From NCBI GenBank assembly GCA_964435305.1, contig CAYSZH010000003.1, positions 11,437 through 75,436 of the forward strand: DNA of 64,000 nucleotides, written 5' to 3'. Below, piece by piece: positions 33,691-42,883 of this stretch. Position 1 is the first letter of the stretch, and the number at the start of each line of letters is the position of its first letter. Both the position numbers and the translations under genes were made by a program. A model generated the notes under the pieces. The model was given only the letters and a program-made list of their open reading frames with translations. It searched no databases and was not told the origin of the DNA. Source of the stretch: Granulosicoccus sp964435305. Its GTDB lineage: Bacteria > Pseudomonadota > Gammaproteobacteria > Granulosicoccales > Granulosicoccaceae.

Positions 33691-35331
33691 ATGCCTGACG
33701 CTCTTAGCCATCTCCAGAAAAACCTGAATCAGTGGGCATCTGATGCGCAACAAGGGGGCTGGCTCAATGCCAGCGTCGCAAGCGCGCTCGATGCCGCTGT
33801 AGTGACCACACCAAGTGCTTTATTTGATAAACCCAATCGACCGCTGGTCGTCGGTTTTTTTGGTGGCACAGGCGTCGGCAAAAGCACGCTACTCAATCGT
33901 TTTGCCGGCGAAACCATCGCAAAAGCCAGCGCCGAGAGACCCACCTCGAGAAACATTACGCTATACGTTCACGAAGCCGTTTCAGTTGACAGGCTACCGG
34001 CTGAATTCCCACTCGATCGTATTAACACCAATACGCACAAAAACAATCAATATCGCTCAGTGTTGTGGATCGACATGCCAGATTTTGACAGCGTTGTGCA
34101 AAGTAATCGCGAGTTGGTTGATCAATGGCTACCGCATATTGATGTGGTGATTTATGTTGTCAGCCCTGATCGCTACAAAGATGACCACGGCTGGCGTCTG
34201 CTGCTCGAACATGGGCTACAACATGCCTGGTTATTTGTGATCAACCACTGGGACAAAGGAAATGAACAGCAACGCGATGATTTTAAGCGTGTGTTGAATG
34301 AGGCGGGTTTAACTAACCCACTTCTGTTCTGCACCGACAGCAGTGGTTCGAGCGCATCAGCAGATGAGTTCGATGATTTTAGAGAAACAATAAACACACT
34401 CGCCGATCAACAATTGGTAGAACAACTTGAGGCACGTGGGGTGGTGCAGCGTCTCAAGAAAATACGAGAAGTCACCGAACAGCAACGCAGCTCGATTGGT
34501 TTAACTGAGAATACCACCGCCTATCAAGGTGCGTGGCCAGAACACTGGCAACCCAGTGCAACCCTACTGCAGGAATCCACCGACTGGAAAATCCCTGCAC
34601 TCGCCGAAGCTTATGGGGCCAGCGAACCTGGCGTGCTTAATCGCTTACTGAATCGAATTAGCGGCAAAACCGAAAAAAACGAACAGCCTCTTGCGCTGGC
34701 TCATAATCTTGGCAGTCTGACCGATGATGTGTATTTTGCACGGATAGACGATGCAATCGACGATTTTGCGCACAGCGCATCGACAAAAAGCGTTTCGGTT
34801 AAAGCCATACAGCAGCACCTTGCGCCTGTAAAAGCACAGTGCAGAGACCAGCTACCAGCGATCATTGAGCAAAGCGTACAGCGCTCACTGGCGACTCCAG
34901 GTAAGCCCTGGCAAAGATTGCTACACAGAACGCTCAAAATGCTGGCGTGGCTACTACCACTCACGGCACTCGCCTGGGTTGCGTTCAGGGTGGTCAATGT
35001 GTTCAGGCTGGGTGCTGATAATCCGGCAGCATACCTTAGCAGTAACTTTGCTGTGCACAGCCTGTTACTGGTTGGTATGGCCTGGTTAATACCCACATTA
35101 TTGGCTTTTAAACTCAAACCAAAGCGCGCGGCGGCGGCGGCAAGCGGTGCTCGAGCTGGCATCACCCAAGCCAACGATTTTGTTGCAGAACAGGTAAACA
35201 GTGCCTTAAATCGGGCCGTAACAGAGCAATCGCGAACGCTTGAGGAACTCGATGAGATTCTTGCCGGCGAAATTGAGTTTGACGATGGTCAACTGCCAGA
35301 TTCCCTTCAACGCATGCTTATTAGCCGATAG
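33691..35331 (+). CDS. Membrane-anchored large GTPase, function unknown (GTPase B)
   Basis: A 546-residue protein with G1 GGTGVGKST (58-66), a G3-like WIDMPDFDS (126-134) and NHWDKG (185-190) in the G4 position, where N-K-x-D is expected. Two membrane spans lie near residues 410-440 (LKMLAWLLPLTALAWVAF) and 450-475, and a helical tail follows. It shares the unusual PDFDS motif with the GTPase at 25.9 kb, so both may belong to one family. It is divergent from the CobT-like gene (106 bases apart), suggesting shared control. Possible roles are membrane remodelling or stress protection, but nothing here proves it. Confidence 0.76.
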   Translation: MPDALSHLQKNLNQWASDAQQGGWLNASVASALDAAVVTTPSALFDKPNRPLVVGFFGGTGVGKSTLLNRFAGETIAKASAERPTSRNITLYVHEAVSVDRLPAEFPLDRINTNTHKNNQYRSVLWIDMPDFDSVVQSNRELVDQWLPHIDVVIYVVSPDRYKDDHGWRLLLEHGLQHAWLFVINHWDKGNEQQRDDFKRVLNEAGLTNPLLFCTDSSGSSASADEFDDFRETINTLADQQLVEQLEARGVVQRLKKIREVTEQQRSSIGLTENTTAYQGAWPEHWQPSATLLQESTDWKIPALAEAYGASEPGVLNRLLNRISGKTEKNEQPLALAHNLGSLTDDVYFARIDDAIDDFAHSASTKSVSVKAIQQHLAPVKAQCRDQLPAIIEQSVQRSLATPGKPWQRLLHRTLKMLAWLLPLTALAWVAFRVVNVFRLGADNPAAYLSSNFAVHSLLLVGMAWLIPTLLAFKLKPKRAAAAASGARAGITQANDFVAEQVNSALNRAVTEQSRTLEELDEILAGEIEFDDGQLPDSLQRMLISR

Positions 35332-35332
35332 G

Positions 35333-36127
35333 CTATGAATTAATAGCCGTTGCAGGTTCCCTGTAAGCGGGTGTTCGGGCAACAGTCCACAGCTGAACCG
35401 ACGCTACTTGAGTATCCAATAGCTCACGGGCGAGCTCAGTCGTCGTGGCACCCGTGGTTAATACATCATCAACAATAGCCACATGCTTAGCGTAGAGCTC
35501 TTCTGAAACCGAAAAAGCGCCCGTGACAGCATGAGCCCGCTCGGCCCGCGAAAGGCCCGCCAGGGGCGGGGTACTTTCCACTCGGCAAGCCTGTTGCGCA
35601 AGCACGGGAATACTCAGACGTTTGCCACACCAAAACGCAATCTCAGCAGCATGATTGAATCCCCGTTCACGGTATCGCTTAGGATGCGCCGGAACCGGTA
35701 ACAGATAATCCGGGCTAAAAACACCATTCGGGATGGCTTTGGTCACATGACGGGCCAGTAAGGAACCCAATAGCCGCCCGGCGGGCAATCGACCACCGTA
35801 TTTTAATCTTCTAATTAAAAAATCCACCGGATTCGCATAATAAAATGGCGAAAGAGTGCAGGAAAAAGGCGTCGGAAGTTCGGCACAGGTAGCGCATATT
35901 TCTCTGTTGTTGTGGGCAAGCAACAAACAACCGCAGCGCAGGCAGATGCTTTTCGCATTTTTTTGGCATGGCAGGCCGTTCATTGCGGGGAATTGCGCGA
36001 GGCAATTTGTACATAAATCGAGCTCAGAGCCCGTTTTTTGGTGGCAAAAACAACAAAAATGGGGAATCTTGCACGCGATAAATCGATCAAACAGGTGAGC
36101 TAAAGGCATTCCTTGCCCGTTTTTCAT
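35333..36127 (-). CDS. comF: ComF family phosphoribosyltransferase-like protein
   Basis: A 264-residue ComF protein. The N-terminal part has several C-x-x-C pairs (CCFCHQK, CTNC, CLRCGC, CATC) that should bind zinc. The C-terminal PRTase-like domain contains PVPAHPKRYRERGFNHAAEI and the PRPP-type loop VAIVDDVLTTGATTTE. ComF helps in DNA uptake during natural transformation in several bacteria. The first ATG is at 36127, and a second at codon 7 (36109) is possible. It is convergent with GTPase B, one base away. Confidence 0.92.
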   Translation of the reverse strand: MKNGQGMPLAHLFDRFIACKIPHFCCFCHQKTGSELDLCTNCLAQFPAMNGLPCQKNAKSICLRCGCLLLAHNNREICATCAELPTPFSCTLSPFYYANPVDFLIRRLKYGGRLPAGRLLGSLLARHVTKAIPNGVFSPDYLLPVPAHPKRYRERGFNHAAEIAFWCGKRLSIPVLAQQACRVESTPPLAGLSRAERAHAVTGAFSVSEELYAKHVAIVDDVLTTGATTTELARELLDTQVASVQLWTVARTPAYREPATAINS

Positions 36128-36479
36128 GCGTTTTTCCTTTACTTGAGCTTCCCTTGCCCGCAGGATAGCCTACACTTCTATCAAGCAAAACGCTTGTAAT
36201 TTAGTCCGGTGTTGTTGTATTTTTCACACACAATCAGGCCGGTTTATGTTTACAATTCGGTTGTTAGTCGCTATACAAGACAAAAAAACAACAAGTTTAA
36301 GGAACTCGCGGCTCAGGCACGTGTGACTGGAGGAACTTGAAAGTCTTCAGAAGCTTGGATAAATAGCGTCAGGGTGAGTGTTAAGTATCGGTAGATGTGG
36401 CCGTTGCGTCAGATTGACGTACAGCTTATTTTGCGGATCAACAAGAAATTTAAAATCTGTCAACTAGTGGGAGCTAGAG
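36128..36479. other. Intergenic promoter and leader region ahead of the OmpA-family gene
   Basis: Divergent comF and ompA-like genes flank this 352-base stretch. It contains a good sigma-70 promoter for the plus strand at 36249-36277 and, after that, a leader of about 195 bases with no credible reading frame. I found no clear riboswitch motif or attenuator hairpin by eye. Confidence 0.6.
36249..36277 (+). promoter_or_regulatory. Sigma-70 promoter for the OmpA-family gene
   Basis: TTTACA (36249-36254) and TATACA (36272-36277) are separated by exactly 17 bases, each one mismatch from consensus. Transcription should begin near 36284, giving a leader of about 195 bases. Confidence 0.65.
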
Positions 36480-37154
36480 ATGAAAAATGTCATAGCAGTA
36501 AGTTCAGTCGCAGCCTTGCTTTTGGGCAGCAGCGCGGTGTTCGCGCACGAGAAAGCCATTGACGGTGATATTGCCATTGAAGGTGACGCCACAAGCGGTT
36601 TGGCCTCGGCTGGCGGCAACGCCATTCTCACAGGCCTTGGTGAGTGCTTGCAAATCGGTGGTTACTCAGAAGACAACACCAATCTGGGTTGTGAAGGTAA
36701 AGAAGCTGAAGCAGAGCCTGAGCCAGAACCAGAACCAGAAGCCGAGCCAGTTGCTGCACCAAAAGTTGAAGAAGCACCACCAGAGCCAATCGTGTCAATT
36801 GCCACATTAGGCGGCAAAGCACTGTTTGATACAAACGCTGCAACACTCAATGGCGAAGGCGAAGAAGCGCTGGCCGGTCTGATCGTACAACTGGAACGGT
36901 TTCAGGAAATTACGTCCATGACGGTAACAGGTCACACTGATGACCGTGGTTCTGATGCATACAATCAGGGCCTTTCTGAGCGCCGCGCCGAGACTGTAGC
37001 TTCATACCTGCAAGCCGCATATCCTGATGTCACAATCAATGCTCAAGGCCTTGGTGAAACAGTGCCTCGTGAAACCAACTCAACACCGGAAGGCCGTCAG
37101 GCTAACCGTCGTGTAGAAGTTCAGGTTACAGCCAAGAGCGTTACTCAGAACTAA
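36480..37154 (+). CDS. OmpA-family peptidoglycan-associated protein
   Basis: A 224-residue exported protein. The signal peptide (ALLLGSSAVFA-HE) is followed by a short region of about 60 residues with two Cys (ECLQIGG, LGCEG), a Glu/Pro linker (EAEPEPEPEPEAEP) and an OmpA-like C-terminal domain with TVTGHTDDRGSDAYNQGLS and RRAETVASYL, the peptidoglycan-binding core. It lacks a beta barrel, so it is closer to Pal-like or SmpA-style periplasmic tethers. GGGAGC precedes the ATG. A strong terminator follows; the gene is monocistronic and probably well expressed. Confidence 0.88.
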   Translation: MKNVIAVSSVAALLLGSSAVFAHEKAIDGDIAIEGDATSGLASAGGNAILTGLGECLQIGGYSEDNTNLGCEGKEAEAEPEPEPEPEAEPVAAPKVEEAPPEPIVSIATLGGKALFDTNAATLNGEGEEALAGLIVQLERFQEITSMTVTGHTDDRGSDAYNQGLSERRAETVASYLQAAYPDVTINAQGLGETVPRETNSTPEGRQANRRVEVQVTAKSVTQN

Positions 37155-37181
37155 GCACACACGTCGTTGTGTTTTGAACGG

Positions 37182-37214
37182 GGCCGGGTAGCGCAAGCTA
37201 CCCGGCCTTTTTTT
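37182..37214 (+). terminator. Rho-independent terminator of the OmpA-family gene
   Basis: GGCCGGGTAGC (37182-37192) pairs perfectly with GCTACCCGGCC (37197-37207) around a GCAA tetraloop, followed by seven T residues. This is a textbook intrinsic terminator, 28 bases after the stop codon. Confidence 0.95.
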
Positions 37215-37387
37215 GTGCCAACTGCTTAACTGAATAACACCGCACCACATTCCTTCCGAAACAACGTGCACAGGCTTATACGATTAAGCGCTTTGTTTTT
37301 TGAAAAGCACAGAACTTTCCATCCCTTCAATCACTCTAATTTAAACGGTTTACGCCACTCTCATTTTCGCGGAACAACGAGGTTGTT

Positions 37388-38503
37388 ATGAAACACCTGG
37401 TACGTGCTTTCCTTATTTTTACTATTTGTGGCGTCACCTACGCTCAATCTAATGGCTTTTTACCAAAAGGCGAATTCCCAAAAACAGATTTTGACAATAT
37501 GTCGGTGGATTTGGGCAGCATATTATCAGGTGGTCCGCCACGCGATGGTATTCCTGCCATCGATAAGCCAACATTCATCAGCATAGAAGAAAGTGCCGAA
37601 TGGCTTGGTGGCCAGGAGCCCGTGGTGTCGTTTTTTGAAGGCGATGATGCCCGAGCTTATCCACTGCAAATTTTGATCTATCACGAAATCGTTAACGACA
37701 CTGTCAACAACAAACCCGTGACCGTCACGTTTTGCCCTCTATGTAATGCCTCCATCGTTTTTGATCGTACTATCGAGAATGAAATATTGGATTTCGGTAC
37801 CACGGGCCGATTAAGAAAAAGCGATCTGATCATGTACGATCGGCAAACCGAAAGTTGGTGGCAGCAATTCACCGGCATGGGGATTATTGGCGACTACAAC
37901 GCAGTCGAACTAAAACAGCTGCCATCTCAAATCGTGTCCTTTGATACATTTCGTACAAATTTCCCAGGCGGCAAAGTACTCGACAAAGAAACTGGTTTTG
38001 CACGGCCTTATGGTCGCAATCCCTATTCAGGCTATGACGATATCAACAATAATCCGTTTCTCTTTAAAGGCGAACTGGATGGCAGACTACCGCCAATGGA
38101 ACGTGTCTTGAGCTTAAGTGCAGAAAAGAATTCATCTTTATTAATCCCGTTAAGTACGCTTGAAAAACAAACGCTGATTAACACAAACTATAACGACACA
38201 CCGATTGCTGTTATCGCATCCACCACCGCCAACTCAGCGCTGGATAAATCTGAAATAGCAGAATCTCGCCTGGTACCAGCAGCAGCCGCATTTGATGCTC
38301 GAGTAAACGGGCAAACGCTGACACTTAAAAACGCAAATAATCAAGTTGTTGATGAACAAACTGGCAGTGTTTGGAATGCGTTTGGCCAGGCAATTGAAGG
38401 TAAGTTAAAGGGTCAGTCCATGCAGCAAATTGACAGAGGTGTACATTTTGCCTTTGCCTGGTTAGCATTTGAACCTGAATCGGATATCTATAAAGCCGAA
38501 TAA
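37388..38503 (+). CDS. DUF3179 domain-containing exported protein
   Basis: A 371-residue protein with a signal peptide (cleaved near VTYA-QSN) and the DUF3179 core: YPLQILIYHEIVNDTVNNKP, VTFCPLCNASIVFDR, FGTTGRLRKSDLIMYDRQT and WWQQFTGMGI. The C-P-L-C motif may bind a metal or form a redox pair. DUF3179 proteins are common in marine bacteria; no function is established. The gene stands alone after the OmpA terminator. Confidence 0.87.
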   Translation: MKHLVRAFLIFTICGVTYAQSNGFLPKGEFPKTDFDNMSVDLGSILSGGPPRDGIPAIDKPTFISIEESAEWLGGQEPVVSFFEGDDARAYPLQILIYHEIVNDTVNNKPVTVTFCPLCNASIVFDRTIENEILDFGTTGRLRKSDLIMYDRQTESWWQQFTGMGIIGDYNAVELKQLPSQIVSFDTFRTNFPGGKVLDKETGFARPYGRNPYSGYDDINNNPFLFKGELDGRLPPMERVLSLSAEKNSSLLIPLSTLEKQTLINTNYNDTPIAVIASTTANSALDKSEIAESRLVPAAAAFDARVNGQTLTLKNANNQVVDEQTGSVWNAFGQAIEGKLKGQSMQQIDRGVHFAFAWLAFEPESDIYKAE

Positions 38504-38598
38504 GCCCAAGGAAACGGCCGTCGGAACTAATCCAGAACTGAGAAGATAATAGAGGCTACGAAAAGCTGCGCTGGCGGCAAGCTAAAGACGTTGCCGGA

Positions 38599-40605
38599 TT
38601 ATTGAATAAAAACCTTGTCAAACTGATCCATTATGTAATCGTAGTCTGGATTATACGTTGCACGTGCAACTGGCACACCATCAGGAGATGGTGTGTGCTG
38701 CGCTCCAAACCAGTGTGAGCCTGGGTAGCGAAGACAAGCACTAAAAACACTCCACTCATTGCCGTTACACACCAGCACTTTGCCATTCTCACCAAACAAG
38801 GGGTTCGCTTTAGATAGCAGCAAGCTCTGGTGAGACTGGTTTAACACACGTTTTTCAATATAACGACTGTTGCGGTACTCTATTGATGCAGTAGAAGACG
38901 TATGCACCGTTGTGGCCTTTTCGTTGTCGTACACAATCAATTTTTTATCTCCAACAAAACCCTTTTTAAAAGTTCGCTCGATATAGCCAATATCAATGAC
39001 AGAGTCGTTTCTTGACGCAATCATTAATACTGGTATGTCTAAGGCCTTTTTAGGCCAACGTCTTTTTAAAACTCGGGTCGTTTTGTAGTATTGGGATGCA
39101 CCGTTGATCGGAATCGAATTGTATTTTGTGGGATTATCTTCGATAATCATGCCATCAAAAACCCAGGGCTTAATGACAGAGTAGATGCCAGCCCAGCGCA
39201 ATAAATGATTTAACTTGCTGTGGTAAGCCGGCGAGAACAACAGCAGCCCATCCACATTAGACGACTCTGCTGCGAGCAAGGTTGCGATCACACCACCAAG
39301 CGAAAAACCACCTAAATAAAAGGGCTTTCCTGGTTCTCTGTAAATAGCCGCATGATTGCGTGCCGCCCTGATCCAGGCTTTATAAGAAATTCCTAATTGT
39401 GCTCTTGGCGAATTACCATGACCCGGTAACAAAATGGCTCGCACATCAAAACCTTTTTTCGCAATATCGCTTGCAACATCACGCCATACATAAGGCGAGT
39501 CGTTTAAGCCATGAATAAGTAAAAACTTGCCTCTATAGGGTACAGCGCTATTCGCCACCAACTCAAATGGTAAATTGAACTGCACGTCTTCAGCAGTTCG
39601 TTGAGGCATTTGTGTAGCCCGCAAAAACTCATCAAGTTCTTTTATGTGCTGAACAAAATTTGCATTTGGCGCAGGAAACTGCCGGTATGTTTTACTATCG
39701 TTAGCTCTAAGAGCACCCACAGGAGCAAGCAACAATATAACGCTAATGGTAATTGCCAGCACGCCAACAAACTCTCGGCGCGTAATCGATTCCTTGAAGA
39801 ACAGTGTGGTCAGCATCAATGTAAAGATAAATTCGACTTGCCCCAATGATTTTACCAAAGCCGGATTAGTGTATGTCATTGCGGTAAACCAGCCAATTGA
39901 TCCGAGTGCGCTGGTTGCTCCTACAAACAAGGCCAAACCTTTACGCTGCCCAATAAGCGCAAGTTGCCCAGGCTCTTTTATAACACTGTAGATTAAACAA
40001 ATTAATGCCTGAAAGCTGACAATGCAAAACAGAGTGATGGCGGCACTTTCAAGCACACCCAAGCCTAAACTCAAACTGGCCTCTCGCACCCATAATGATG
40101 TTATGGCAAAGCAAGCACCCGATAGCGTGCCAAAGAGTATATTCATCGGTTGCCATGGCATCTTCTTGGCTGGAACACTCACGATGAGAATTCCCACAAA
40201 GCCCACCAGCACCGCCAACCAACCAATCCACGATAGCGCAGATCCAAAAAATACTGTGCCAAATGCTGCCGCCTGTACGGCTTCAGTTTTTGCAAAACTG
40301 GTTCCAACGGCAAAGTTTCTATAGCTAAACGTTTTTACTAAAAGAAATGTAGCAACGATTTGTGCAACCGCTGCTGGTGCGGCATAGACAACAAATCGGT
40401 TTAACTGCAAAGCGCTTGCTATGGAAGACAGACTTTCCGATCTTAAAATGAAGTACAAGTACAGCAAGACAAATGGCCAACCAAAAACGTATCTTGCCAG
40501 TGTTGAGCTCATTGTCGTCAAGCTACTGGTCAATTGCTTTTGCCCAGCCGTTCTGATGGCCTGCATTAACGCTGCAAAAACAGTAAAGAGTACCCAACTG
40601 CTCAT
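38599..40605 (-). CDS. EamA transporter fused to an alpha/beta hydrolase
   Basis: One uninterrupted 668-residue frame joins two proteins. Residues 1-300 form ten hydrophobic spans of an EamA/DMT transporter. Residues 350-668 are an alpha/beta hydrolase with LLIHGLNDSPYVWRD (oxyanion strand), GGFSLGG (Ser435), ASRNDSVID (Asp534) and NQSHQSLL (His592) as the likely triad. DMT carriers have both ends in the cytoplasm, so the hydrolase should be cytoplasmic. No internal start with a strong Shine-Dalgarno was seen at the junction (APVGALRANDSKTYRQF). It follows an EamA gene by 63 bases at the end of an ABC importer/amidohydrolase cluster. Coupled hydrolysis and export is inferred. Confidence 0.82.
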   Translation of the reverse strand: MSSWVLFTVFAALMQAIRTAGQKQLTSSLTTMSSTLARYVFGWPFVLLYLYFILRSESLSSIASALQLNRFVVYAAPAAVAQIVATFLLVKTFSYRNFAVGTSFAKTEAVQAAAFGTVFFGSALSWIGWLAVLVGFVGILIVSVPAKKMPWQPMNILFGTLSGACFAITSLWVREASLSLGLGVLESAAITLFCIVSFQALICLIYSVIKEPGQLALIGQRKGLALFVGATSALGSIGWFTAMTYTNPALVKSLGQVEFIFTLMLTTLFFKESITRREFVGVLAITISVILLLAPVGALRANDSKTYRQFPAPNANFVQHIKELDEFLRATQMPQRTAEDVQFNLPFELVANSAVPYRGKFLLIHGLNDSPYVWRDVASDIAKKGFDVRAILLPGHGNSPRAQLGISYKAWIRAARNHAAIYREPGKPFYLGGFSLGGVIATLLAAESSNVDGLLLFSPAYHSKLNHLLRWAGIYSVIKPWVFDGMIIEDNPTKYNSIPINGASQYYKTTRVLKRRWPKKALDIPVLMIASRNDSVIDIGYIERTFKKGFVGDKKLIVYDNEKATTVHTSSTASIEYRNSRYIEKRVLNQSHQSLLLSKANPLFGENGKVLVCNGNEWSVFSACLRYPGSHWFGAQHTPSPDGVPVARATYNPDYDYIMDQFDKVFIQ

Positions 40606-40668
40606 GTTATTACCGTCATTAAAAACAACCGTAGTAAATTGCGCTGTAGCGCAAATTCAATCAATTAA

Positions 40669-41640
40669 TCACTTTACTCGTCGTGACAGCAACGCAGCAA
40701 AATCGATCCGAAATAAACCAGACATAACAATAACAGCAATTCCGATCGCAGCCATTGTTGATAAGGCATCTTTGAAAAATAGCAAACCAATAAAGGTGGC
40801 CGACACCACTTGCATATAAACCACCGGTGCAAGCGTTGCAGGTGTTGCACGGGATAGCGCCATTATAGAGAAAAGATTTGCCAATACCGATGTCACACCT
40901 GATACAAGCAGTAAGGTAGGTTCCTGTAAGCCATACTTTAACAATTCATACAATCCCAACGGTGTTAGCAGTACAGCAGCAATCGAAAATTGTGCCGCCA
41001 CTTGCATCAAGGGCGGCCCCGATGCGGCTGCCCAGCGAGTTGCGGTTAAAAAAGCGCCATAGAATATCCCTGCCAGCAAAGCCCAATAAACGCCAATGGA
41101 CGATGCTGCATTAGCGGGCGCTATTAAGACCGCGGAGTCGCTGTCTTGATCTGCCGGGATTCGAGAATCAAAACCGTGTTGGAGTCCAGCAAGTGTTTCA
41201 CGCAGGACGGCAGGCTGCAGTACAAGCAGCACACCCATAAATCCAACGATGACAGAAATCCAATCCAGCGTATTAGGTTTTTCACCCAGCAACACGGCCG
41301 AGAGTACAACAGCCAATATCGGACCTACAAAAAAAGCACCAAAGACATCGGCAATAGGGCTTAAGCCAACGGCTTTAATGATGGTCACCACGGTGAGCAC
41401 GATAAGCACCCCGCGCAACATCTGGCGGCCCCAAAACTGTTGAGACAAGGGCTCAGACCCTTTAGCGCGTACAGCAAATGGAATAATAAAAAGGCTACCA
41501 ATAAGGAATCTAATCCAGGCCACGATCGATGCAGAATACGGGCTTGAATTCAGTACAACCTTTGCAATAGCATCCCCAACCGGAATAAGCACCATGCCAA
41601 GCATCATAAAAGCAACAGCCGCAAGCGTTTTACTGTTCAA
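40669..41640 (-). CDS. EamA/DMT superfamily transporter
   Basis: About 323 residues with ten hydrophobic spans in two halves, typical of EamA carriers (MLGMVLIPVGDAIAKVVL, APVVYMQVVSATFIGLLFFKD). A hydrophilic insert of about 35 residues (GLQHGFDSRIPADQDSD) lies between the halves. TTG 41640 is proposed as the start because it follows the amidohydrolase stop by four bases and sits just before the first span; an ATG at 41607-41610 is possible. The longer open frame to 41763 runs inside the upstream gene. It belongs to the putative uptake and hydrolysis operon. Confidence 0.82.
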   Translation of the reverse strand: MNSKTLAAVAFMMLGMVLIPVGDAIAKVVLNSSPYSASIVAWIRFLIGSLFIIPFAVRAKGSEPLSQQFWGRQMLRGVLIVLTVVTIIKAVGLSPIADVFGAFFVGPILAVVLSAVLLGEKPNTLDWISVIVGFMGVLLVLQPAVLRETLAGLQHGFDSRIPADQDSDSAVLIAPANAASSIGVYWALLAGIFYGAFLTATRWAAASGPPLMQVAAQFSIAAVLLTPLGLYELLKYGLQEPTLLLVSGVTSVLANLFSIMALSRATPATLAPVVYMQVVSATFIGLLFFKDALSTMAAIGIAVIVMSGLFRIDFAALLSRRVK

Positions 41641-41644
41641 ATTT

Positions 41645-42781
41645 CTACGCCGGGAGCCGCTGCCGTACCAAGCTCGACCAAAACAATACACCGGTTTCAA
41701 GCAAATCGTCGTTAAAATCGTAGTCAGTTGAATGTAAGGCTTGCGCGTGCGCTCCGCTCTCACCGTTACCTAACAGCAAAAAACAACCGGGTACAGCCGC
41801 ACTGAATTGGGCAAAATCTTCTGAAAAGCTCATTGGCGAACAATTGGCATCGATGTTCAGGTCGAGATCTATCGATACTTCGGCCACTGCATCAGTGGGT
41901 TCTTGGGCATTAATGGCTTCGACAAACTCGGTGTCGAATGTCATATCGATGGTCACAGCATGAGACGCCGCCACACCAGCAACAATTTGTCGCATAAATT
42001 TTTCTATGCTATTTCGATCTTCTGGCACTCGCGCCCGCACATCACCTTTTAAAATTGCCGTGCCTGGCAGTACATTGCGTTGCCCATCAGTGATAAATTC
42101 AGTTACTGACAAAACTGCACCCGAGTCGGGGGCCAGCTTACGCGACACAATAGTTTGTAAGGCCATCACCAGCTCGGCACCTACTGTTATCGCATCCACA
42201 CCCAACTGCGGCATTGAGGCATGCCCGCCTTTCCCGCTTATCGTTATGGTAAAGAGGCTTTCGCTGGCGCAAATTTGCCCTACGCGCGTTTTGACATAAC
42301 CCATAGGCATACCCGGCATATTGTGGATGCCGTACACTTCCTGAATCGGATGCTTCTGTAAAAAACCTTCATCCAGCATGGCTTTAGCACCCAGGCCATG
42401 CTCTTCATTTGGCTGAAAAATAAACACCACCGTGCCGTTAAATGAAGGGTTGTTGGCTAACTGCTCTGCAGCACCCAAGAGCATCGCCGTATGACCATCA
42501 TGGCCACAGGCATGCATCACTCCAGGCGTTTGCGATACATAATCGTGAGTAGAAGTCTCGCTTAATGGCAACGCATCCATATCCGCGCGCAAACCGATCA
42601 TCCGATTGCCGTGGCCAGACTTAAGCACACCCACAACTCCACAGCCTTCGTGAACCTCAAGGCCGAGCTTGCGCAAGTGTGCGGCAACCACAGACTTAGT
42701 GCGTTCCTCTTGAAAACCAAGTTCAGGGTGACGGTGTAAATCTTGACGAACGGCGCGCAGCGACTTGATCAGGTTGCTCAT
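41645..42781 (-). CDS. M20D family amidohydrolase (hippurate/N-acyl amino acid hydrolase-like)
   Basis: A 378-residue M20 metallopeptidase homologue: RQDLHRHPELGFQE start, RADMDALPL, HACGHDGHTAMLLGAA (two-metal site), QPNEEHGLGAKAM, and HASMPQLGVDA in the dimerisation domain. These are typical of the IAA-amino acid/hippurate hydrolase group, which cleaves N-acyl amino acids. ATG 42781 has GGAAG nine bases upstream; a longer frame to 42853 has no such support. The neighbouring hydantoin-racemase-like gene suggests a substrate such as an N-acyl or N-carbamoyl amino acid. Confidence 0.87.
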   Translation of the reverse strand: MSNLIKSLRAVRQDLHRHPELGFQEERTKSVVAAHLRKLGLEVHEGCGVVGVLKSGHGNRMIGLRADMDALPLSETSTHDYVSQTPGVMHACGHDGHTAMLLGAAEQLANNPSFNGTVVFIFQPNEEHGLGAKAMLDEGFLQKHPIQEVYGIHNMPGMPMGYVKTRVGQICASESLFTITISGKGGHASMPQLGVDAITVGAELVMALQTIVSRKLAPDSGAVLSVTEFITDGQRNVLPGTAILKGDVRARVPEDRNSIEKFMRQIVAGVAASHAVTIDMTFDTEFVEAINAQEPTDAVAEVSIDLDLNIDANCSPMSFSEDFAQFSAAVPGCFLLLGNGESGAHAQALHSTDYDFNDDLLETGVLFWSSLVRQRLPA

Positions 42782-42883
42782 GCTGTACTTCCGGGTTTCA
42801 GTCTCAAGTGTCCTAGGGGCCGAAAAAGATGAAAGAGACAGCCTAACATTCACACAATAGGCGTGCTCAACTATCGTGTGGCG

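Noticed and set aside
34701..35174. A 157-codon frame antisense to GTPase B
   Set aside because: Covers the transmembrane region of GTPase B; low-complexity Ala/Ser/Leu translation without motifs.
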